Source: Gammaproteobacteria bacterium (GTDB lineage Bacteria; Pseudomonadota; Gammaproteobacteria; HK1). From it: a stretch of 42,601 nucleotides of DNA. This document shows, piece after piece, positions 25,535-34,966 of this stretch; position 1 is the first letter of the stretch; every line of letters starts with the position of its first letter. Made by a program: the position numbers and the translations under genes. Under the pieces are notes generated by a model. That model was not told the origin of the DNA. It did no database searches and saw only the letters and a program-made list of their open reading frames with translations. The DNA lies in NCBI GenBank assembly GCA_022824305.1, contig JAJEAD010000060.1, positions 1-42,601 of the forward strand, in the 5' to 3' direction.

Positions 25535-26626
25535 GTGCCGGACCGCAATCACGTGGAGCTGGACCTTCGGGCTCGCAGCGACGAGGCGCTGGCCGCCCAC
25601 TTCGACGAGTTCGCCAGGCTCGAGTGCGCCGCGCGCGGGATCGACTCGAGCGCCCTCTCGCCGACCTACGAGGTGCTCTCCCGCCATGTCGCAGGCAGCC
25701 CCGCGCTGCTCGCGCTGGCCCGCGAGTGTCGCGTCGGCCAGCCCATTCCCAATCTGCTCTTCGCGGCGGTCAAGTATCTCCTTCGGGAAGAGCCCGGAGA
25801 TCGCCTCGCCGAGCTCTACGGGCGGGCGGCCCGCGGCGAGGAGCCCTCGCCGGACCTTCCCCTGGCGTTCGAGGCGTTTTGCGCGAGACACGCCCGCGCC
25901 ATCCTGGACCTGGCCGGGAAACGGAGCGTGCAGACCAACGAGGTCGGACGCTGCGCGTTTCTCATGCCCGCATTCGGTGTCGTCGCCCGCCATGCCCGCC
26001 GGGACCTCGCGATCATCGACGTCGGCGCCAGTGCGGGATTGAACCTGCTGTGGGATCGATTCGACTACCGATACTCGGACGGATCGGAGTTCGGCGCCGG
26101 AAGCTCGCCCGTTCGGATCGAGTGCGTGGTCCGGGGCCGGATGCCGCAAGTTCCGGTCCCTTTTCCGAAGGTCGCCTCGCGGGTGGGGATTGACATGCAT
26201 CCGCTCGACCTCGGGGACGAGGACCAGTATCGCTGGCTCCAGGCCCTCGTGTGGCCGGACCGCGAGAGTCGCAGCGCCCGGCTCGCCGCCGCACGGCGGA
26301 TCTGGTTGCAACATCGCCCCCGCGTGGTGCCTGGCGACGCATTGACGCTGCTGCCCCTGCTCATCGCCGAAACCCCCGGGGACGCCGCACTCTGCGTGAT
26401 TCACACCCACGTGCTGAACCAGTTTCCCGTGGATGCCAGGTGCGCGTTCTCGGAGATCCTGCAATCCGCCTCGCACTCGCGCCCCGTCTACCGGATCTCG
26501 GCCGAAGGGCATGACCTCGCGGTGACGAGACACGCAAGAGGCGATGCAACCACCCTCCTGTCGGCCCGGCGCTGCCCGCACGGCCGCTGGGTGGACTGGC
26601 AGCCCCCCGGATCAGGCTCGGGGTGA
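25535..26626 (+). CDS. DUF2332 family protein
   Basis: A 363-residue cytoplasmic protein matching the DUF2332 pattern: SPTYEVLSRHVAG near the N-terminus, QTNEVGRCAFLMP mid-protein, and the strongly conserved DVGASAGLNLLWDRFDYRY, which resembles a glycine-rich nucleotide- or SAM-binding loop. A C-terminal HTHVLNQFP follows. No experimental role is known to me. The GTG at 25535 lacks a strong ribosome site; GTG at 25553 is an alternative six codons later. It is on the same strand as, and 117 bases after, the amidohydrolase. The methyltransferase-like loop suggests, without proving, a SAM-dependent activity. Confidence 0.78.
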   Translation: MPDRNHVELDLRARSDEALAAHFDEFARLECAARGIDSSALSPTYEVLSRHVAGSPALLALARECRVGQPIPNLLFAAVKYLLREEPGDRLAELYGRAARGEEPSPDLPLAFEAFCARHARAILDLAGKRSVQTNEVGRCAFLMPAFGVVARHARRDLAIIDVGASAGLNLLWDRFDYRYSDGSEFGAGSSPVRIECVVRGRMPQVPVPFPKVASRVGIDMHPLDLGDEDQYRWLQALVWPDRESRSARLAAARRIWLQHRPRVVPGDALTLLPLLIAETPGDAALCVIHTHVLNQFPVDARCAFSEILQSASHSRPVYRISAEGHDLAVTRHARGDATTLLSARRCPHGRWVDWQPPGSGSG

Positions 26627-26816
26627 CCCCACCGCGCTTTGCCTCCCATCCCCCCGGGGACTGGTCCGCCCTCGAAGGGACGTGGGCGACAACGGACCGA
26701 CGAAGCCATGTCCTTTTCCGCGCCGGATCATGTGCGGTCCCGGGAAGCGCCGCCGCACCGGCCTGGTGCGGGCGTCCGAAGAGCCCTGAACACGGGATCG
26801 AATCGGGCCGGGCAGC

Positions 26817-27209
26817 ATGGATCACTTCGACTACATCATCGTGGGAGCGGGATCGGCCGGGTGCGTGATGGCCGATCGCCTGCAGCCCGCATTCGACGCC
26901 TGTCGCGGGCGTGAGCTGCTGCCCGGAGAAGCGGACAGGTCGGACGACGAAATCGACGCGTTCATCCGCGAGACCGCCATGACCAACTTTCATGCATCCG
27001 GCACCTGCCGCATGGGGGTGGACGGCATGGCTGTGGTCGACCCCGAAGGCAGGGTGTGCGGAATCGAAGGTCTGCGCGTGGCGGACTTCAGCTCAGCTCC
27101 GGCGCCGGATGAAGCGCTTCATGTGCGTCGCAACCTCTCCGGGGGCTTCGATGAGTATGGCGTGCCGGTATCGATCGAGGATCACGAGTTCGGAGTCGGG
27201 AAGCTGTGA
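26817..27209 (+). pseudogene. GMC oxidoreductase with in-frame internal deletion
   Basis: The first 22 residues are a perfect GMC (choline/alcohol dehydrogenase-like) FAD-binding start, [22 protein letters not shown]. The sequence then jumps directly to the family's C-terminal region: [29 protein letters not shown] with the active-site His, [18 protein letters not shown]. About 400 internal residues of a ~550-residue enzyme are missing, without loss of frame. Homology ends at about 27092, where the 3' end of the alpha/beta hydrolase on the opposite strand begins, so the true C-terminus is gone too. It cannot be a working flavoenzyme. Confidence 0.82.
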
Positions 27210-27881
27210 GTCGATGAAGCGGTTGATGCGGGGGTTGCAGCCGCCGTCGTTCTCGCCGGTCAGCACCAGCGACGGCGCCCCGATGTCCTTCAGCCACGGG
27301 GACATCTCGGTGCCGGCATAGATTCGAAAGACATTGAGAAAGACGGCGGCATCGGTCGCGATCACCTGCTCGAGCCGGCGTTCGACGAGATCCGGCCGGG
27401 CCCGGGCGAATTCGTCGGTGAACCAGCGTTCCACCAGCACCTCCAGGGTGCGGGGTATGCCGTCTTCCTCGAGCATGCGATAGACGCTCGAGAGCTTCGC
27501 GCGGTCCTCTTCGGTGCGGCCGGCCGCGGTCGAGAGCATCCCCAGCGTCGACACCCGCTCCGGGTATGCCCGTGCATATGCGGGGCCGATCATCCCGCCC
27601 AGCGAGTGACCGGCAAAGTGCGCGCGCTCGATGCCGAGGCGTGAACGCAGGTCCTCGAGATCGGCGACCAGGTCATCGAGCCCGAACTCCCCGGCCGGCA
27701 GCGGCGAGGCGCCGTGGCCGCGCAGGTCGTAGCTGATGCAGGTGAAGTCGGACCTGAGCTCCGGGACGAGGAAGCGCCAGGCATCGCGGGCCGCGCCGAT
27801 GCCGTGAATCAGGAAGAGCGGCGGTCCGTCACCCTCGACGCTGTACTCGCATTGAATGACTTCACTCATCTCTCCCGCCAC
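27093..27881 (-). CDS. Alpha/beta hydrolase
   Basis: A 262-residue alpha/beta-hydrolase resembling 3-oxoadipate enol-lactonases and haloperoxidase-like esterases. The oxyanion region is LIHGIG (about 24-29), the nucleophile Ser93 in GHSLGG, with Asp212 (GENDGG) and His240 ([11 protein letters not shown]). Numbering assumes GTG at 27881; ATG at 27869 with GGGAG just ahead is an alternative and removes four residues. No signal peptide, so cytoplasmic. It ends against the GMC pseudogene and starts about 90 bases downstream of the second GS-like gene on the same strand, so it may be in one transcript with it. It probably cleaves an ester or lactone; substrate unknown. Confidence 0.85.
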   Translation of the reverse strand: MAGEMSEVIQCEYSVEGDGPPLFLIHGIGAARDAWRFLVPELRSDFTCISYDLRGHGASPLPAGEFGLDDLVADLEDLRSRLGIERAHFAGHSLGGMIGPAYARAYPERVSTLGMLSTAAGRTEEDRAKLSSVYRMLEEDGIPRTLEVLVERWFTDEFARARPDLVERRLEQVIATDAAVFLNVFRIYAGTEMSPWLKDIGAPSLVLTGENDGGCNPRINRFIDSQLPDSELVILDRYRHAILIEAPGEVATHMKRFIRRRS

Positions 27882-27972
27882 CCGAGTCGTGCGGGCGCCA
27901 TGTTACGACACGCCCGGTGCAGGCGGCGGCCGTCCGGAGTGACGGCGGGCCGCGAGATGCGCCATGCGTCGC

Positions 27973-29382
27973 TCAGAATCGCGTGAAGTAGGTGTCGATC
28001 TCCCAGGGCGAGATCTCGTTGTGGTAGTCCCACCACTCCCGGGACTTGAGATCGACAAAGGAGCGGAAGAGGTCCTCGCCCATTACCTCACGCCCCAGCG
28101 GATCGCGTTCGAAGGCCTCCACCGCCTCGAGCAGGGTGCGAGGCAGGGTTTTCACGCCCTTCGCCTCGAGCTCGGCATCGGAGAGCTCGTACATGTTGAC
28201 CGCGATGGGATCGCCGGGGTCGAGCTCCTGCTCGATGCCTTCGAGTCCCGCCGCGAGCATCATCGCGGCGCCGAGATGGGCGTTGACGGTGGTATCGACG
28301 GCGCGTGACTCGATGCGGGCGAGCCCCAGGCGCATCTCTCCCTCCTCGAGCTCGGTACGCTCGATCTCGGGACGCACCCAGGGCACGCGCAGCATGTGGG
28401 TGCGGTTGTTGCCCCCGTAGGAAATGAATATCGGCGCCCAGGTGTACCCGGTCATCGAGCCCGTCTTCACCAGCCGCTTGTAGGAGTTGACGGTGGGGCA
28501 GGTCACCGCGCAGATGGCGGAGGCGTGGCGCAGCACGCCGGCTATGAAGTGGTAGGCGAGCTTCGACAGGCCGCAGCCGCGCGCGTCCGCCGGATCGCCC
28601 ATCACGTTCTCACCCGTGTCCGCCGACACGAGCGACATGTTGAAGTGGGCGCCGCTGCCGGTGCGGTTCGAGTAGGGCTTGGGCATCAGCGCCGCCTCCA
28701 GTCCGTGGCGCCGGGCGATCTCCTTCGCCATCAGGCGCCACAGCACGAAGCGGTCGGCGGTATCGAGGCAGTGCGCGTAGGCGAAGTCGAACTCGAACTG
28801 GCTGTTCGAATCCTCGTGGTCGAAGGAGTGCACATCCCAGCCGAGCGCGTTCATGGCGGTGACCATGTCGTCGAGCCAGGGCAGCCCTTCCAGGGTGAGC
28901 AGCGCGTCATAGGCGGCTTTGCCGATGACGTCGTTGGGGTTGGCGGGCTCGATGTGGGCACCGTCCTTGCGCACGATGTAGATCTCGCACTCCATGCCGA
29001 GCATGAAGCGAAGCCCGTGACGCTCCGCGCGTTCGATCTGCCGGCAGAGTATGCCGCGCGAGCACATCGGCCACGGCGCTTCGTGGTAGTGCAGATTGCT
29101 CGGGAGCCAGGCGATCTCGGGGCGCCAGGGCAGCACGCAGAGGGCGTCAGGGTCCGGGTGGGCGGCGAGCTCGTCGTCGTGCGGACCCTGGCCGAGACCG
29201 TCGAGCGCCGCCCCGGTGAAGAGCTCGGAACCCCTGAGCATCCGGTCCAGGTGCTCGATCGGCACCGTCTTGGTCTTCGGGACGCCGTGCACGTCGAGGT
29301 AGACGGGCATCGCGTAGCGCACGCCCTGTTCAATCAGCCGGCGCTTCAACGCTTCGGCGTCGATGTTTCGCTCTTCGGTCAT
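27973..29382 (-). CDS. GlnT-type glutamine-synthetase-superfamily ligase, probable gamma-glutamyl-amine synthetase
   Basis: A 469-residue GS-fold ligase of the type III/GlnT-GmaS group. ATP, metal and glutamate motifs are intact: GMECEIYIV, DHEDSNSQFEF, GSGAHFNMSL, NNRTHMLRV and RIESRAVDTTVNAHL. The Asp50 equivalent is kept (YLDVHG, Asp30), but the GYEAP glutamate is Trp (GYTWAP), as in the other two copies. An extra acidic loop (about 20 residues around PEIERTELEEGEMR) sits before the RIESR arginine. The adenylylation-type Tyr is present (NMY). The ATG at 29382 follows GGGGAGAG. It diverges from module 2, sharing a 204-bp promoter gap with it. An amine is the more likely co-substrate, for example methylamine in a GmaS-like reaction, by inference. 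Confidence 0.85.
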   Translation of the reverse strand: MTEERNIDAEALKRRLIEQGVRYAMPVYLDVHGVPKTKTVPIEHLDRMLRGSELFTGAALDGLGQGPHDDELAAHPDPDALCVLPWRPEIAWLPSNLHYHEAPWPMCSRGILCRQIERAERHGLRFMLGMECEIYIVRKDGAHIEPANPNDVIGKAAYDALLTLEGLPWLDDMVTAMNALGWDVHSFDHEDSNSQFEFDFAYAHCLDTADRFVLWRLMAKEIARRHGLEAALMPKPYSNRTGSGAHFNMSLVSADTGENVMGDPADARGCGLSKLAYHFIAGVLRHASAICAVTCPTVNSYKRLVKTGSMTGYTWAPIFISYGGNNRTHMLRVPWVRPEIERTELEEGEMRLGLARIESRAVDTTVNAHLGAAMMLAAGLEGIEQELDPGDPIAVNMYELSDAELEAKGVKTLPRTLLEAVEAFERDPLGREVMGEDLFRSFVDLKSREWWDYHNEISPWEIDTYFTRF

Positions 29383-29586
29383 GCTCTCTCCCCTTCCCTT
29401 CCCGCTGCACTCGCCGGCGCGCGGCCGGGCCCGTCGCCGGCACCGGCGGCAAGATAGGACATTGCCGTTGCGATTGCACACCGTGCCGGCGATGGAGGGC
29501 AACGGAGGGCAAGGAACAGGTCGCAGCGCGGCGGCGCTTGCCGTTATCATTGCGCGTCCTCGAAAACGCCGGGAGGCGAGGCGCCC
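29383..29586. promoter_or_regulatory. Divergent promoter region, GS-like gene / module 2
   Basis: A 204-bp gap separates the two divergent starts and is the only likely promoter site. TATCAT (29545-29550) is a possible -10 toward module 2; no good -35 precedes it. AAGATA (29451-29456) read on the minus strand gives TATCTT. GGAGGGCAACGGAGGGCAAGG (about 29496) holds a direct repeat of GGAGGGCAA-type units that might be a regulator site. Confidence 0.4.
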
Positions 29587-30498
29587 ATGTGCGGTATTGC
29601 GGGAATCATGTACAAGAACGGCAGCGGGACCAACCCGGCCGGCCGTGCGCTCATCGACATGCTCGACGGCTGCCAGCACCGTGGCCCCGATTCGACCGGC
29701 TTCGCCCTCTACGGAGGCGAGCGGAGCGGCAGGCTGCGCCTGCGCTTTCTCGTCGGGGAGGGGGAAGAGGCGGACGGCGCCATCGCGCGCATCCAGGGCG
29801 CGCTCGCCAAGCACGGCGCGCGAGTCGTCGACGATGAACGCGTCGGCAGCAACTACCGAATCCAGGTGAGCTTCGACGGGGATATCCAGAAGCTCGCCTA
29901 CGACGTCGAGCACGCCGCGAAGGTGCTCTCCATCGGCTCCAGCCTGGAGATCGTCAAGGATGTCGGCAGCGCCCACGAGGTCGACGGGCAGTACGGCGTC
30001 GGCGAGTTTCACGGGACCCACGGCCTTGGCCATGTCCGACTCGCCACCGAGTCCGCGGTGAAGCCGGAGGCGGCCCATCCCTTCTGGGCCACGGGCTTCG
30101 CCGATGTCGCGATCGTGCACAACGGGCAGATCACCAACTACTGGAAGATGCGCCGGCGCCTCGAGCAGCGCGGCTACGAGTTCACCACCGACAACGACAG
30201 CGAGCTGATCGCGGTCTACCTCGCCGACAAGATGTCTCAGGGGATCGCGCTCAAGGACGCGCTCGCCACCTCGATCGACGACCTCGACGGCACTTTCTCC
30301 TTCCTGGTTTCCACCCGCGACGAGATCGGATACGCAAAGGACCGCCTCGCGGTGAAGCCGATGATCATGTACGAGACCGACGACCTCGTGGCGGTCGCCT
30401 CCGAGGAAGTGTCGCTCAATCGCCTCTTTCCCGGACAGGCGCTCAACACCAAGGAACCTCCCCCGGGCACCTACGCGACATGGTCACGATCGATCTAG
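29587..30498 (+). CDS. Class II glutamine amidotransferase subunit (MgsA-like), module 2
   Basis: A 303-residue Ntn-hydrolase amidotransferase starting MCGIAG, with Cys2 as nucleophile. QHRGPDSTGFALYG, GTHGLGHVRLATES, VHNGQITNYWKM and DNDSELIAVYLAD match the module 1 copy in order and spacing. It would hydrolyse glutamine, or possibly a gamma-glutamylamide made by the divergent GS-like enzyme, and pass the amine to the FMN domain. GGGAGGCGAGG precedes the ATG. Its last 19 bases overlap the start of the GXGXG-FMN fusion gene, so the two are translationally coupled. Confidence 0.88.
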   Translation: MCGIAGIMYKNGSGTNPAGRALIDMLDGCQHRGPDSTGFALYGGERSGRLRLRFLVGEGEEADGAIARIQGALAKHGARVVDDERVGSNYRIQVSFDGDIQKLAYDVEHAAKVLSIGSSLEIVKDVGSAHEVDGQYGVGEFHGTHGLGHVRLATESAVKPEAAHPFWATGFADVAIVHNGQITNYWKMRRRLEQRGYEFTTDNDSELIAVYLADKMSQGIALKDALATSIDDLDGTFSFLVSTRDEIGYAKDRLAVKPMIMYETDDLVAVASEEVSLNRLFPGQALNTKEPPPGTYATWSRSI

Positions 30499-32438
30499 CG
30501 GCCACCGCGGTCCGCGAGGCGAACGAGCTCATACGCAGGCACGGCGCCGACGGCACGGACGTCGAGCTCGTCAATCCGGACGCCCGCCACCACCTCGGGG
30601 TGGGGCTGGTGCATCCGATCGACGTGCGCATCCGGGGCTCCGCCGGCTACTTCTGCGCCGGACTCACCGATGCCGCCCGCTTCGAGGTCGACAACAACGT
30701 TGGCTGGGGCGTCGGCGACAACATGTACAGCGGGCAGGTGGTGGTCCGGGGCAACGCGGGCGCGATTCCCGGGGTGGCGATCCGTGGGGCCGAGATCGTC
30801 ATCCACGGAAACATGGGGTCGCGGGCCGGCCAGGTGATGAAGGCGGGGACGCTGGCCTGCGCCGGCAACGCCAACTTCATGGCCGGGTACATGATGTACG
30901 GCGGGCGCATCGTCATCCTCGGCGATTCCGGCGAGAAGGTCGGCGAGGACATGACCGGCGGCCACATCTTCGTCGGCGGCCGGGTGCAGGATCTGGGCTC
31001 CGACGCCGAGCTCGTGGATCTCGACGACGGCGACGACGACGACCTCCGTGCCTTTCTCGATCGCTACGAGCTGCCCTTCAAGGGCACCTTCAAGAAGATC
31101 GTCAACGCGGGCAAGAAGCTGCGCTACGCCACGAGCGAGCGCCAGATGCGCAGCATCCCCTTCTTCACCTTCTCGCAGGACTCAGAGTACTGGAACCCGA
31201 AGATCCAGGAGGACATCTACATCAAGTCGCAGATCGGGCGCTACCGGATCCGCGGCTACGGCGGGGCCCGCCCCCTCCCCCATCTCGCCGACCTCGCGTT
31301 CCGGCGCGACCTCTCCCATGCCGGCCGGGATCCGGACGTGGTGGCGAAGGTGGCGCTCGCGACCGAGATCGGCGGCCTGAACGGGGCCAACGCCCTGAAG
31401 CTCTCGATGCCGGTGATGATCGCTCCGATGAGCTACGGCGCGCTCAGCGCCTCCACCAAGCGCGCGATCGGGCTCGCCTCGACGCTCGCCGGCATCGCCG
31501 AGAACACCGGAGAGGGCGGCATGAGCGATGCGCAGCGCGGCGCCGCGAGCCAGCTCATCTTCCAGATGCTGGGCGGGCGCCTCGGGTGGAACATCCATGA
31601 CATGAACCGCGCCGACGGCCTGGAGATCTACATCTCGCAGGGCGCGAAGCCCGGCCTCGGCGGCCAGCTCATGGCGAAGAAGGTCACGCCCGAGCTCGCC
31701 CGCATCCGGGGCATCCCCCCCGGCATCGATCTCCGCTCCCCGTCGCGCCACCCCGACATCCTCGGTGGCGACGACCTGCTCATCAAGGTGGAAGAGCTTC
31801 GCGAGGCGACCGGCTACCGCCTGCCGGTGAGCGTCAAGCTCGGGGCGGGCCGGGTCAGCGACGACGTCAAGATCGCGGTCAAGGACGGATTCGACTTCAT
31901 CGAGCTCGACGGGATGCAGGGCTCCACCGGCGCCGGCAGCGCGGAGGTGATCGACTACGTGGGCGTGCCGACCCTGCCCGCGATAATCGAAGCGATCGAC
32001 GCGCTCGAGGAGATCGAACGCCGCCAGGACATCGAGATCGTGCTGATGGGCGGCATTCGCGACGGCATCGACGCGGTCAAGGCGCTCTGCCTCGGGGCGG
32101 ACGCGGTGGCTTTCGGAACCTCGACGATCATCGCGGGCGGGTGCATCGCCTGCATGCAGTGCCACATCGGGCAGTGCGTGACCGGCATCGCGACCCAGGA
32201 TCCCGAGCACGAGAAGCGCTACCAGGCCGAGGTCGAGTCGCGCAACATCCATCGCTTCCTCGAGGGCGCGCGCTGGCAGATCGCGGCGCTCACCCACGCG
32301 CTGGGATACTCGGACTTCCGAGACCTCGGCCGAGACGACCTCGTCGCGCTCACCCCGGAGGCGGCCGAGATCACCGGACTTCCCCACGAGCCGGAGCGCC
32401 GGGCGACGTTGCCCGAGCTGCGGGTGCAGGTGGGCTGA
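30480..32438 (+). CDS. Fused GXGXG-FMN glutamate-synthase-type subunit (MgsB+MgsC-like), module 2
   Basis: A 652-residue protein joining two subunits that are separate in module 1. Residues about 1-205 are the GXGXG beta-helix (NNVGWGVGDNMYSG, GGRIVILGDSGEKVG, GGHIFVGGRVQDLG). An acidic DDGDDDDL linker and KIVNAGKKLRYA follow. Residues about 225-640 are the FMN/Fe-S domain: VMIAPMSYGALSASTKRA, GEGGMSDAQRG, DGMQGSTGAGSAE and MGGIRDGIDAVKALCLGADAV. Cysteines 555, 558, 561 and 566 surround the Fe-S motif; 558, 561 and 566 align with Cys361/364/369 of the module 1 protein. The fusion fixes a 1:1 subunit ratio. It overlaps both neighbours (19 nt upstream, TGATG downstream). A GltB lacking only its amidotransferase domain is the closest architectural description. 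Confidence 0.88.
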   Translation: MVTIDLAATAVREANELIRRHGADGTDVELVNPDARHHLGVGLVHPIDVRIRGSAGYFCAGLTDAARFEVDNNVGWGVGDNMYSGQVVVRGNAGAIPGVAIRGAEIVIHGNMGSRAGQVMKAGTLACAGNANFMAGYMMYGGRIVILGDSGEKVGEDMTGGHIFVGGRVQDLGSDAELVDLDDGDDDDLRAFLDRYELPFKGTFKKIVNAGKKLRYATSERQMRSIPFFTFSQDSEYWNPKIQEDIYIKSQIGRYRIRGYGGARPLPHLADLAFRRDLSHAGRDPDVVAKVALATEIGGLNGANALKLSMPVMIAPMSYGALSASTKRAIGLASTLAGIAENTGEGGMSDAQRGAASQLIFQMLGGRLGWNIHDMNRADGLEIYISQGAKPGLGGQLMAKKVTPELARIRGIPPGIDLRSPSRHPDILGGDDLLIKVEELREATGYRLPVSVKLGAGRVSDDVKIAVKDGFDFIELDGMQGSTGAGSAEVIDYVGVPTLPAIIEAIDALEEIERRQDIEIVLMGGIRDGIDAVKALCLGADAVAFGTSTIIAGGCIACMQCHIGQCVTGIATQDPEHEKRYQAEVESRNIHRFLEGARWQIAALTHALGYSDFRDLGRDDLVALTPEAAEITGLPHEPERRATLPELRVQVG

Positions 32439-34966
32439 TGGCGGTCTACGACATCAACCGGATCCTGGTGCCCGACGCGCCGCCGGAGTACGAAGACCAC
32501 ACCCGCGACGTCCACTACGTGCCCGCGCCGTGCCAGGTCGCCTGTCCGGTGGGCACCGACGCCCCCTCGTACATCGCCTACATCTGGGAGAAGGACTACG
32601 AACGCGCCTTCGAGGCGATAACCGCCACCAACCCCTTCAGCTCCATCTGCGGGCGCGTCTGCGACGCCCCCTGCGAGCCCGCGTGCCGCCGCACCGACAG
32701 CGACGGACCGGTGCAGATCCGCAACCTCAAGCGTTTCGTGATGGACGAGCTCGGGGCGGATTACCGGCCGCCCGCGGCGCCGGTCACGAGAGCCGAGAGC
32801 GTGGCCATCGTCGGCGCGGGACCGGCGGGACTGGTGGCCGCGCACGATCTCTGCGTCGCCGGCTACTCCGTGCACGTCTACGAGATGACCGACCGCCTCG
32901 GGGGCATGATGATCTGGGGCATCCCCGCCTTCCGGCTGCCGCCCGGGATCATCGACGAGGACGTGGAGAGGCTGAAGCAGCGCTGCCCGGGTCTCGAAGT
33001 GCACCTCAACACCGCGCTCGGCCGCGACTTGAGTCTCGAGGAGCTCAAGCAGCGCCACGACGCGGTGCTGCTCACCATCGGCGCCTGGTGGGGCAAGCCG
33101 ATGGGGATACCGGGGGAAGAGGACGAGCGGATCGTCGACGGAGTGAGCTTCCTGCGCCGGGTGAACGCGGGTGAGCGCCCCGAGATGCCGGAGACCGTGG
33201 TGGTGGTCGGCGGCGGAGACGTGGCGATGGACGCCTGCCGGGTCGCCAAGCGCCTGCCCGGCTGCCGGCACGTCAAGGTCGTCTACCGCCGGGGCCCGGA
33301 CGAGATTCCGGCCCGGAAGATCGAGCTCCACCACGCGCTCAAGGAAGAGGTCGAGTTCATCTACAACACCCAGCAGGTCGAGGTGCTCCCGCACGGCAAC
33401 CAGCTCGCGCTGCGCTGCGTGAAGACGGGGCTGGGCGAGCCCGACGAGGACGGGCGCCGCCGTCCCGTGCCGCTCGAAGGCAGCGAGCACGACATACTCT
33501 GCGGAACGGTGATCGCCGCGGTCGGTCAGCGCGGCATCTGCGAAGAGCTCGATCGGGCGGGCATGATGCAGCCGGATCGGGTGCGCACCGAGTGGGAATC
33601 GATGCGCACCGCGGATCCCAGGGTGTTCGCGGCCGGCGACGGCGCCTTCGGAGGCTCCACCATCGTCATGGCGATGCACCACGGGCAGCGCGCCGCGTAC
33701 TACGTGCGCCACTTCCTGGAGGGCGAGGGCGAGCCCCTGCCCTACCGCACGCCCTACCGTACCCGCCGGGTCCCGGTCGCGCAGGATCTGATGTGGGAGA
33801 AGTTCCCCATCCAGGAGCCGGTGTTCGTCGGTCTGGGCGACAAGCCGGCCGAGTTCCCGGAGATAGAGCTCACCTACAACCTGGACACCGCGCGGGCGGA
33901 GGCGGCACGCTGCTACCGCTGCGATGCGGAGACCGGCTCGGCCGACTACTCGGTGCTGCACCGGGAAGACATCTTCTCGATGGCGCGCACCGATCCGGGA
34001 GACGGACGCAAGCTGAAGGCGATGCTCGAGCGCCGGCTCCGCCTGCGGGACAACCCTTTTCCGGAGGCGCGCCCGGCCGGACTCGACGACCTCGTCTTCC
34101 TGCCCGCGAACCTCTCGCGCCTGGTCATCGACCCCTACCGGGAAGCCTGCCGGATCTCCTGGCGACTGGGCGAGCGTCTCGATCTCGAACTCCCCTTCTT
34201 CGTCGCCGGCTTCGACCATTGCAACCGGGAGATCCGGGAGCCGGTCGACCGGGCGCTCGCCGCCGTCGGCGCCGCGTACCTGGGCGAGCGCCGGGCCGGG
34301 GGCGAGGCGCCGTGGCTGCAGCTCTGCACGCCGGGACGCGACGCCCCCGACCCGGACGCGAGCGCGGTGGTGTACCGGGTCGGAGAGCGCTGGCACCCCA
34401 TGCCGACCGCGCGCGCGAACCCCGCCCAGATCCTGGGCCTGCACGTCGCCTCGCACCGCGGCCTGGACGAGGCGATCGCCTACGCGGTCGAACGCGGATT
34501 CGAGCTCCTGGTGGTCGACGGTACCGGCGCTCCGCGCCGCGAGTGGCCGGAGCTCGCGGGCGCCCCGGACCTCTCGCTGCTGCGCGAGACCATCGCCATC
34601 CTGCGTCGCCTCAGGAAGGAGGAGACGATCGACATCGCGTGGTTCGGCGGCGTGCGCTCGGGCACCGATGCCGCCAAGCTGGTCGGCCTCGGGGTCAACG
34701 CGATCGGCCATGGCGTGGCGGTCGCACTGGCGATGGGCGGCGAGATCGCCGACGGCGTCATGCGCTTCGCCCCCGACCGCTCGGAGGAGGAGCGCGAGGA
34801 GGCGGTCCGCAACATCCTCAAGGCGAACGCGGGCGAAGCCTCGATGATGGCGCGCTGCGCCGGCAAGACCCGACTGCACAACATCGAGCCCGAAGACCTC
34901 CGGGCGGTGACCCGCGCCACCGCGTCCGCCACCGGCATTCCCCTGGCGGGGACGAAGGCGGCCTGA
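32438..34966 (+). CDS. GltD-like FAD/NAD(P) oxidoreductase fused to a degenerate FMN-synthase-like domain
   Basis: An 842-residue protein. The N-terminal part is glutamate-synthase small-subunit type, with Fe4S4 cysteines 32, 36, 71, 75, 79 and 83. It has the FAD fold AIVGAGPAGLVAAHD (about 123-137), the NAD(P) fold VVVGGGDVAMDACRVA (about 254-269) and the second FAD strip FAAGDGAFGGSTIVMAMHHG. It would feed electrons from NAD(P)H to the FMN subunit. From about 545 to 820 the sequence again resembles the FMN domain of GltB (DDLVFLPANLSRLVIDPYREAC, FFVAGFDHCNREI, WFGGVRSGTDAAKLVGLGVNAIGHG). However, the CxxCxxxxC Fe-S motif and the substrate loops are missing, so it looks non-catalytic. I start at the ATG in TGATG at 32438. 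Usual GltD is 450-500 residues. Confidence 0.85.
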   Translation: MAVYDINRILVPDAPPEYEDHTRDVHYVPAPCQVACPVGTDAPSYIAYIWEKDYERAFEAITATNPFSSICGRVCDAPCEPACRRTDSDGPVQIRNLKRFVMDELGADYRPPAAPVTRAESVAIVGAGPAGLVAAHDLCVAGYSVHVYEMTDRLGGMMIWGIPAFRLPPGIIDEDVERLKQRCPGLEVHLNTALGRDLSLEELKQRHDAVLLTIGAWWGKPMGIPGEEDERIVDGVSFLRRVNAGERPEMPETVVVVGGGDVAMDACRVAKRLPGCRHVKVVYRRGPDEIPARKIELHHALKEEVEFIYNTQQVEVLPHGNQLALRCVKTGLGEPDEDGRRRPVPLEGSEHDILCGTVIAAVGQRGICEELDRAGMMQPDRVRTEWESMRTADPRVFAAGDGAFGGSTIVMAMHHGQRAAYYVRHFLEGEGEPLPYRTPYRTRRVPVAQDLMWEKFPIQEPVFVGLGDKPAEFPEIELTYNLDTARAEAARCYRCDAETGSADYSVLHREDIFSMARTDPGDGRKLKAMLERRLRLRDNPFPEARPAGLDDLVFLPANLSRLVIDPYREACRISWRLGERLDLELPFFVAGFDHCNREIREPVDRALAAVGAAYLGERRAGGEAPWLQLCTPGRDAPDPDASAVVYRVGERWHPMPTARANPAQILGLHVASHRGLDEAIAYAVERGFELLVVDGTGAPRREWPELAGAPDLSLLRETIAILRRLRKEETIDIAWFGGVRSGTDAAKLVGLGVNAIGHGVAVALAMGGEIADGVMRFAPDRSEEEREEAVRNILKANAGEASMMARCAGKTRLHNIEPEDLRAVTRATASATGIPLAGTKAA

